From positions 1 to 64,000 of the forward strand of contig NZ_FZMR01000015.1 in NCBI RefSeq assembly GCF_900198405.1: DNA of 64,000 bases. Direction: 5' to 3'. Below the pieces are notes generated by a model. It had not been told where the DNA came from. It made no database searches and saw only the letters and a list, made by a program, of their open reading frames with translations. This stretch comes from Helicobacter cetorum. Its GTDB lineage: Bacteria; Campylobacterota; Campylobacteria; Campylobacterales; Helicobacteraceae. This document shows, one piece after another, positions 58,698 to 64,000 of this stretch. The number at the start of each line of letters is the position of its first letter. Within the stretch, counting starts at the first letter, position 1. The position numbers and the translations under genes are program-made.

Positions 58698-59873
58698 CTA
58701 AGAAATCTCATCTTTTGCATATCTAGCAAGGCTCAAAACCAATCCAACCGCTATGCAATTAGCCAATAAAGAGCTACCCCCATAGCTTAAAAACGGCACC
58801 GCCAAACCTTTAACCGGAAAAATCCCCCCCACCCCAAACGCATTGATAATCAAAGAAAATCCTAGTAATAATGCCATTCCTATACAAAACAAAGCGTATT
58901 TAGGCTCTTTTAACCGATTAGCAATCTTAACAATCATCATTAAGATTGCCAAAAATACTGCTACACAAAAAAATAATCCCAAAAACCCTAATTCTTCTGC
59001 AATTCCGGCTAAGACCATATCCGTATGCACCTCACTCAAAAAACCTAGCTTAATTTGCCCTAGTCCTAGCCCTTGTCCAAGCAACCCCCCATTATGAATG
59101 GCATTTCCTGCATGAAAGATTTGATAAGATTCGGGTAAATCGCTCACTTTAAGAGCGTTTGCTAATTTATCAGGCAAGAGTGTAAAAAGTGAATTTTGCA
59201 AATTAGACCACCACAATTTCAAACGCAAAATCCTATGAGCGCTTGTAACAATCGCTAAAACACCCACTGCAAATGCCACTGAGACAATCATACCTACTAA
59301 TTGAGTGCTACCCCCAGAAAACACCAACAAAACTGCAAAAACAGCCCCCAAGAGAACAATTTGCCCCAAATCATTTTGCATAACTCCAATCACAAAAGCC
59401 AAAAACAAAAAGACAAGCGAATAAGGGATAAGGGTTATCATCTCTTCTTTTACATTTGATTTGTCTTGCAGAACAAAGGTGCGAGACAAGCTCCATGCAA
59501 GAAAAAAAGTAAAACCAATTTTTAAAAACTCCAAAGGCGCTAGAGAGAAAAACCCTAAGCGAATCCAGCGCTTTGCTCCTCCTGCACTACTTGAAAGGCT
59601 TTCAGGCAAAAAGACCATGCCAATAGTCAATAACAAGGGAAGAAAAAAGAGTAAAAAACCTAAAGGACTAAACCACTTTTTAGGGTCTAATTTTGACAAA
59701 CCCCACATAATCCCTATACCCAAAATAGCACTAATTAATTGACGCTCAAAAAAATGAAACTCTCCATAATGATACAGCACAACGCTCGTATAGCTAGAGA
59801 GAGAATAGCTCATCAATACCCCAAAAAAAATTAACAATGAGGCACAAAAAAACAGATTTCTATCTGCAGTCAT
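58698..59873 (-). CDS. ftsW: FtsW/RodA-type SEDS peptidoglycan polymerase
   Basis: 391 aa with nine or ten membrane helices. SEDS signatures are GAKRWIRLGFFSLAPLEFLK, QNDLGQIVLL, and the C-terminal KGLAVPFLSYGGSS. It polymerises glycan with a class B PBP. The gene is convergent with ceuE; ftsI lies about 2 kb away, but FtsW or RodA identity rests on the HP1560 position. Confidence 0.88.
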   Translation of the reverse strand: MTADRNLFFCASLLIFFGVLMSYSLSSYTSVVLYHYGEFHFFERQLISAILGIGIMWGLSKLDPKKWFSPLGFLLFFLPLLLTIGMVFLPESLSSSAGGAKRWIRLGFFSLAPLEFLKIGFTFFLAWSLSRTFVLQDKSNVKEEMITLIPYSLVFLFLAFVIGVMQNDLGQIVLLGAVFAVLLVFSGGSTQLVGMIVSVAFAVGVLAIVTSAHRILRLKLWWSNLQNSLFTLLPDKLANALKVSDLPESYQIFHAGNAIHNGGLLGQGLGLGQIKLGFLSEVHTDMVLAGIAEELGFLGLFFCVAVFLAILMMIVKIANRLKEPKYALFCIGMALLLGFSLIINAFGVGGIFPVKGLAVPFLSYGGSSLLANCIAVGLVLSLARYAKDEIS

Positions 59874-60082
59874 TTTCTTTATCCCTTGCCTGTAGAATGC
59901 CCTTCTTAATAAAAATTTTTAACTCAAATTATAATCAATCAAATTTTTAAGGCTTTTTAGAGATATTTTACACTATAATAGTTTAAAATTTTGCTCGCTT
60001 TTTAGCGTCTCTCAAAGGATACTTGCAGTAATTGTGCAATCTCTTCTATGGCTATACTTAAAGAATTAAAAATAGCTAGAAT

Positions 60083-60100
60083 TGGAACAATTTTTGCATA
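60083..60100 (+). promoter_or_regulatory. Sigma-54 promoter of flgB-flgC
   Basis: TTGGAACAATTTTTGCAT with GG and GC ten bases apart, 50 bp before flgB. The flgBC operon is RpoN dependent in H. pylori. Confidence 0.8.
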
Positions 60101-60150
60101 GCGTAGCTTGATAGTTGCATAAAGAGCTAAATTGTTAAAAGGTTTTTGAT

Positions 60151-60573
60151 ATGGATTTTTCTAAAGCGTTTCCCCTTGCTTATAAAGCGATGGATTATCG
60201 GGCTTTGCGCCAAGATATGATTGCTTCTAACATCGCTAATGTGGACACACCTTTTTACAGACCTAAAGATTTGGATTTTGAAAGCGTCTTAGCTGAAAAA
60301 AAAGCTGAAATTTTTGACAACAAATCTAGTCAAATCCTTTCTTTAGCCCATACAAACCCTAGACATTTAAGCTTTAAAGACAGCAGTTCGCAAGGGGCGA
60401 GCCTCTTTTATAGAGATGGGCATTTAGCTAAAAATGATGGCAACAGCGTGGATTTAGACATTGAAACGAGTGAAATGGGTAAAAACTCTACCATGTATTT
60501 GGCTCTAAGCACGGCGTTAAAAAAATATCGTAGCGTTGTTAATTATGCTATTGAATCTAGCAAGAGTTTATGA
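60151..60573 (+). CDS. flgB: Flagellar rod protein FlgB
   Basis: 140 aa proximal rod protein. Rod signature ASNIANVDTPFYRPKD near the N-terminus and the C-terminal helix YRSVVNYAIESSKSL. Start ATG with AAAGG upstream. First gene after a sigma-54 promoter; flgC follows 14 bp later. Confidence 0.95.
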   Translation: MDFSKAFPLAYKAMDYRALRQDMIASNIANVDTPFYRPKDLDFESVLAEKKAEIFDNKSSQILSLAHTNPRHLSFKDSSSQGASLFYRDGHLAKNDGNSVDLDIETSEMGKNSTMYLALSTALKKYRSVVNYAIESSKSL

Positions 60574-60587
60574 TTTAAAGGAATAAC

Positions 60588-61073
60588 ATGTTTTTATCTT
60601 CTTTTGACATTAGTGGTTATGGCTTGTCTGCCCAACGCTTAAGAGCTAATCTTATTTCTTCTAACATCGCCAATGCTAACACCACTCGCACAAGCGAAGG
60701 AGGTCCTTATAGAAGACAAGAAGCAGTATTCAAAGCTTTTGATTTCAATGAAATTTTAAATCAAAAACTTACCCAAAACAATCAAGTTATCCCTTATGAA
60801 GACCCCTTAAATGAGGGCGATGACAGCTCGCTAGTCCCCATAACCGGTGTAGTTGTGGATAAAATCGTGCGTGATGATAGCAAACCATTGATGAAGTATG
60901 ACCCAAGCCACCCTGATGCCAATGCTCAAGGTTATGTAGCATATCCTAATGTGAATGCAGTCGTTGAAATGGCAGATTTAGTAGAGGCAACTAGAGCCTA
61001 TCAAGCCAATGTTTCAGCTTTTCAAAGCACTAAAAATATGGCAAACAATGCTATTAGCATGATACAAACATAA
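60588..61073 (+). CDS. flgC: Flagellar rod protein FlgC
   Basis: 161 aa proximal rod protein. SSNIANANTTRTSEGGPYRR near the N-terminus and the terminal coiled coil VEATRAYQANVSAF. Builds the rod with FlgB and FliE. Confidence 0.96.
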   Translation: MFLSSFDISGYGLSAQRLRANLISSNIANANTTRTSEGGPYRRQEAVFKAFDFNEILNQKLTQNNQVIPYEDPLNEGDDSSLVPITGVVVDKIVRDDSKPLMKYDPSHPDANAQGYVAYPNVNAVVEMADLVEATRAYQANVSAFQSTKNMANNAISMIQT

Positions 61074-61183
61074 GCTATCTTATGAAGAATAAAAGAGCTA
61101 AAATTATGATTATTAACTAAAATATGGGTAAAATGCTTTGCAAAATAGAAATTTTAAAAAATTAAAGAGCTTAAGGAGGTTTT

Positions 61184-61513
61184 ATGCAAGCCATACATAA
61201 TGACAAGAGCTTACTGAACGCTTTCTCTGAGCTTAATACAGACAATAAAGCCAGACAAGAAGAAACAGGGAACGCTTTCAAAGAGCAAAAAGGCGGAGAG
61301 TTCTCACGACTTCTCAAGCAATCTATCAATGAGCTTAACAGCACGCAAGAGCAGTCTGATAAAGCTATCGCAGACATGGCGACCGGACAAATCAAGGATT
61401 TGCACCAAGCAGCCATTGCTATTGGTAGGGCTGAGACAAGCATGAAACTTATGCTTGAAGTGCGCAATAAAGCTATTAGTGCTTATAAAGAACTCTTAAG
61501 AACGCAAATCTAG
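61184..61513 (+). CDS. fliE: Flagellar hook-basal body protein FliE
   Basis: 109 aa, links the MS ring to the rod and is exported early. C-terminal IGRAETSMKLMLEVRNKAI is the family hallmark. A strong AAGGAGG stands six bases before the ATG. Lies 110 bp after flgC. Confidence 0.95.
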   Translation: MQAIHNDKSLLNAFSELNTDNKARQEETGNAFKEQKGGEFSRLLKQSINELNSTQEQSDKAIADMATGQIKDLHQAAIAIGRAETSMKLMLEVRNKAISAYKELLRTQI

Positions 61514-61691
61514 TTTTTAAGTGTTTTGTTCTAAAAAAACAACGCCCCTTTCCTATTTCTCCCTATTGGGGTGCGTTTCAAATCCTTGCAAACTTACCAT
61601 TAAGAAGGCAGTTACCATTACTCCATCTCTAGTTTTTTACAAGACTAAACAGCTAGTTTTTGACAAGTTTTTTAATAGGTTGGGGCTTTAA

Positions 61692-63542
61692 GTGCATTCA
61701 CAAGAAAACCAAGATTCACAAAACCCTTTTGATTATCAAACCTTTCTAAGCACTCAAAAAAATAAAAGTGCGTTTGCCGCACTTGTTTTTTTATTCCTTT
61801 TTTTACTCTTTTTAATAGTAGCGTTAATACAAGCGACTTTTCCACGACCCAACATGCCTACCCTAACCATTAGAAAACAAGATATTGCTATTAGAGGCAC
61901 TATTTATAGTCAGGATGGCTATAGCCTAGCAAGCTCACAAAAACTCTTCAAGCTAGGTTTTGACACAAGATTCTTAGACCCCGATAAAAAAGATTTTTTT
62001 ATTGATTTTCTCTCTATCTATAGCAATATCCCTAAAAAATCTTTAAAAGATGCACTCAATACCAAAGGCTACACCACCCTAGCTTATAATCTCACTCCAA
62101 ATACAGCTGCTAATCTTAAAGATTTGAATAAAAAATTTCTTGCGTATGGAGTCTTTCAAAATTTTAAAGATAAAAACAATAAAATATGGCAAAAGCAAGG
62201 CTTAGATATTGAAGTGAGCGGCGTTTCTAGGCACTACCCTTATAAAAGCAGTTTAGAACCTATTGTTGGTTATGTGCAGAAAAAAGAAGAAGACAAACTC
62301 ACTCTAACGACAGGTAAAAAAGGGATTGAAAAAGTTCAAAACAATTCGCTCAATGCCCAACAAAATGGAATCAAAATAGGCAAAAGAGATGTGAGTTTCA
62401 ATTTTATTCAAAACCGCTCTTATGTAGAAAAAAAACGCCTTGATGGCTTTGAAGTGTATTTGAGTATTCCTCTAAAACTCCAACGAGAGATTGAGACCCT
62501 ACTAGATAAAACTAAAGCCAAACATAAAGCCCAAGAAATTTTAGTAGGCATTATCAACCCTAAAAGTGGGGAAATCCTCTCTTTAGCTACAAGCAATCGC
62601 TTTGATCCAAATACAATTAAAACAAGCGATTATGAGAGCTTAAATCCAAGCGTAGTTGAAAAAGTTTTTGAACCCGGTAGCACCATCAAGCCCATTGTAT
62701 ATTCCTTACTCTTAGATAAAAATCTTATTAAACCCAAAATGCGTATTGATTTAAACAATGGCTTTTATCAACTCGGCAAATACACTATTAAAGATGATTT
62801 TATTCCTAGTCAAAAAACCATTATAGAAGATATTTTAATAAGGTCTAGCAATGTGGGCATGATAAAAATCAGCAAAAATCTGAGTGCTGAAGATTTCTAT
62901 AATGGGCTTTTAAACTATGGATTTGCACAAAAAACAGGCATTGATTTATCTTTAGAAAGTCAAGGAAAAATCCCTCCCTTAAACGCTTTTAAGCGTGAGG
63001 TGTTAAAGGGAAGTGTTTCTTATGGTTATGGATTGAACGCAACTTTTTTGCAACTTTTAAGGGCTTATGGTGCATTCTCTAATGAAGGCAAATTAGTTAC
63101 GCCCTACTTAGTGCAAAGAAAGACCGCTCCTAATGGCGATATTTATATCCCCACTCAAAAGCCTACTATCCAAGCTATTAGCGACAAGACAGCTCAAAAA
63201 ATGAAAGAAACCCTGCTTAAAGTAGTGCGTTATGGCACCGGCAAAGGCGCTCAATTTGATGGGTTATACATAGGGGGAAAAACAGGCACTGCTAGAGTGG
63301 CTAAAGGGGGAGGCTATAGCGAAGAGTCTTATAATAGCTCTTTTTTTGGATTCGCAGAAGATGAAAGACATGTTTTTACCATTGGTGTGGTTATTTTAGG
63401 TTCACACGGCAAAGAAGAATACTATGCTAGTAAAATTGCAACTCCCATTTTTAAAGATATTACAGAAATTTTAGTGCGTTATCATTATCTAACCCCCTCT
63501 ATTGCTATTCAAAATACGCTAGAAAAGCGTTATAAAAAATAG
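61692..63542 (+). CDS. ftsI: Penicillin-binding protein 3 (division transpeptidase)
   Basis: 616 aa from a GTG. One membrane helix (about 33-53), then a dimerisation domain. Transpeptidase motifs: FEPGSTIKPI (SxxK, about 328-337), SSN in IRSSNVGMI and KTG in IGGKTGTARV. Makes septal peptidoglycan with FtsW. HP1556 equivalent. Confidence 0.94.
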   Translation: MHSQENQDSQNPFDYQTFLSTQKNKSAFAALVFLFLFLLFLIVALIQATFPRPNMPTLTIRKQDIAIRGTIYSQDGYSLASSQKLFKLGFDTRFLDPDKKDFFIDFLSIYSNIPKKSLKDALNTKGYTTLAYNLTPNTAANLKDLNKKFLAYGVFQNFKDKNNKIWQKQGLDIEVSGVSRHYPYKSSLEPIVGYVQKKEEDKLTLTTGKKGIEKVQNNSLNAQQNGIKIGKRDVSFNFIQNRSYVEKKRLDGFEVYLSIPLKLQREIETLLDKTKAKHKAQEILVGIINPKSGEILSLATSNRFDPNTIKTSDYESLNPSVVEKVFEPGSTIKPIVYSLLLDKNLIKPKMRIDLNNGFYQLGKYTIKDDFIPSQKTIIEDILIRSSNVGMIKISKNLSAEDFYNGLLNYGFAQKTGIDLSLESQGKIPPLNAFKREVLKGSVSYGYGLNATFLQLLRAYGAFSNEGKLVTPYLVQRKTAPNGDIYIPTQKPTIQAISDKTAQKMKETLLKVVRYGTGKGAQFDGLYIGGKTGTARVAKGGGYSEESYNSSFFGFAEDERHVFTIGVVILGSHGKEEYYASKIATPIFKDITEILVRYHYLTPSIAIQNTLEKRYKK

Positions 63543-63616
63543 TTAGAGTAAGTATGTTTACAAGATATTTTTGGCACAATAATAAAGTGAAGCCATGAGT
63601 TTTAAAGGGAAGTTTT

Positions 63617-64000
63617 ATGTTGGTCTTTTATAAAAAATGTGTGAATATTTTTGTGCTTTATATGCTTGGACTTTTGAGAAGGTGTTTTCCAAACGCTTTT
63701 TGGTTGAATATCTTTAGAATCATCAATAGCAGAGCTAGTGGGGCTGATAGCTTGATTATTTCTACGAATATTATTAGCATGATTACTAATAGATTTTATC
63801 AAGATAACAGTTGTCTCTTAGGAGTCAAGATAAAAACCTTCGAATCACTATTGCCAAATAAGAATCGTATTCTAAATATGAGAGCTTGCTTAATACATTT
63901 TTGTGATTTTCGTTTTAGTGATTCGCAAAACCTTCTTTGCTTGGTCTCAGACATGCGTTTCTTGCAGGATTTACATATAAGAACTCCAAGTAATTACAAC
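63617..64000 (+). CDS. Unrecognised protein, cut by right window edge
   Basis: 128 codons with no stop up to the edge. Start ATG with AAGGGA six bases upstream. It begins MLVFYKKCVNIFVLYMLGLL, a possible membrane anchor, then RRCFPNAFW and a Cys-rich middle (MRACLIHFCDFR). I do not recognise the family; a glycosyltransferase is possible but unsupported. In H. pylori tsf follows ftsI here, so this gene marks a change in order. Confidence 0.5.
   Translation, partial: MLVFYKKCVNIFVLYMLGLLRRCFPNAFWLNIFRIINSRASGADSLIISTNIISMITNRFYQDNSCLLGVKIKTFESLLPNKNRILNMRACLIHFCDFRFSDSQNLLCLVSDMRFLQDLHIRTPSNYN

Overview
The window is chromosomal DNA of a gastric Helicobacter in the H. pylori / H. acinonychis / H. 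cetorum group. Three things show this: AT-rich composition, a FlaB flagellin that reads almost like the H. pylori protein, and long runs of genes in H. pylori order. It is not H. pylori itself, because the outer-membrane protein (OMP) loci, an extra chemoreceptor, an endonuclease I gene and the position of thiE differ. H. cetorum is my best guess; this is inference from memory of gene order and was not searched.

Layout. 1-5085 (-): a giant VacA-like secreted protein that runs off the left edge. 5066-6613 (-): an AAA/OLD-type ATPase with a HEPN-like C-terminus, expressed from a leader with a CT repeat. 6.9-7.1 kb: a toxin-kinase relic and a dispersed 76-bp repeat. 7.2-14.0 kb: block A (HP0114-0117 order): flagellin glycosylation factor, flaB, topA, radical-SAM protein. 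14.2-17.3 kb (-): OMP locus 2. 17.7-35.0 kb: block B (HP0026, then HP0022-0010 order): gltA, eptA-lpxE, nspC, cheV1, thiE, a lipoprotein, the 4.5S SRP RNA, comB2-4, dnaG, groES-groEL. 35.3-37.2 kb: a chemoreceptor and an endonuclease I. 38.1-42.2 kb (-): OMP locus 3. 42.8-45.3 kb: Hof- and Hor/Hop-type OMPs. 45.4-63.5 kb: block C (HP1577-HP1556 order): metNI, flhX, ribE, tatD, mltD, rlpA, kdsC, lptC-lptA, engB, mreD-like, pbp2, metQ, tsaA, ceuE, ftsW, flgBC-fliE, ftsI. At the right edge there is an unrecognised partial ORF.

How the genes fit together. The housekeeping blocks cover envelope building (lipid A change, LPS export, cell-wall synthesis and division), the flagellar rod and filament with its sugar modification, chemotaxis, DNA uptake (ComB), metal and methionine uptake, and chaperones. 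The unusual part is three leftward OMP/toxin-like loci (left edge to 6.8 kb; 14.2-17.3 kb; 38.1-42.2 kb). All three share an upstream leader: a 27-bp box next to a CT dinucleotide tract, with a tiny ORF whose stop lies exactly at the end of the tract. In loci 2 and 3 the first gene is a small secreted protein that looks like the N-terminal beta-strand of a Hop porin/adhesin. The second gene is a large surface protein whose C-terminal barrel shows only about seven strands. This suggests a Hop-type barrel split over two polypeptides. In locus 1 the small-protein slot holds the ATPase-HEPN gene instead, and the next gene is the giant VacA-like protein.
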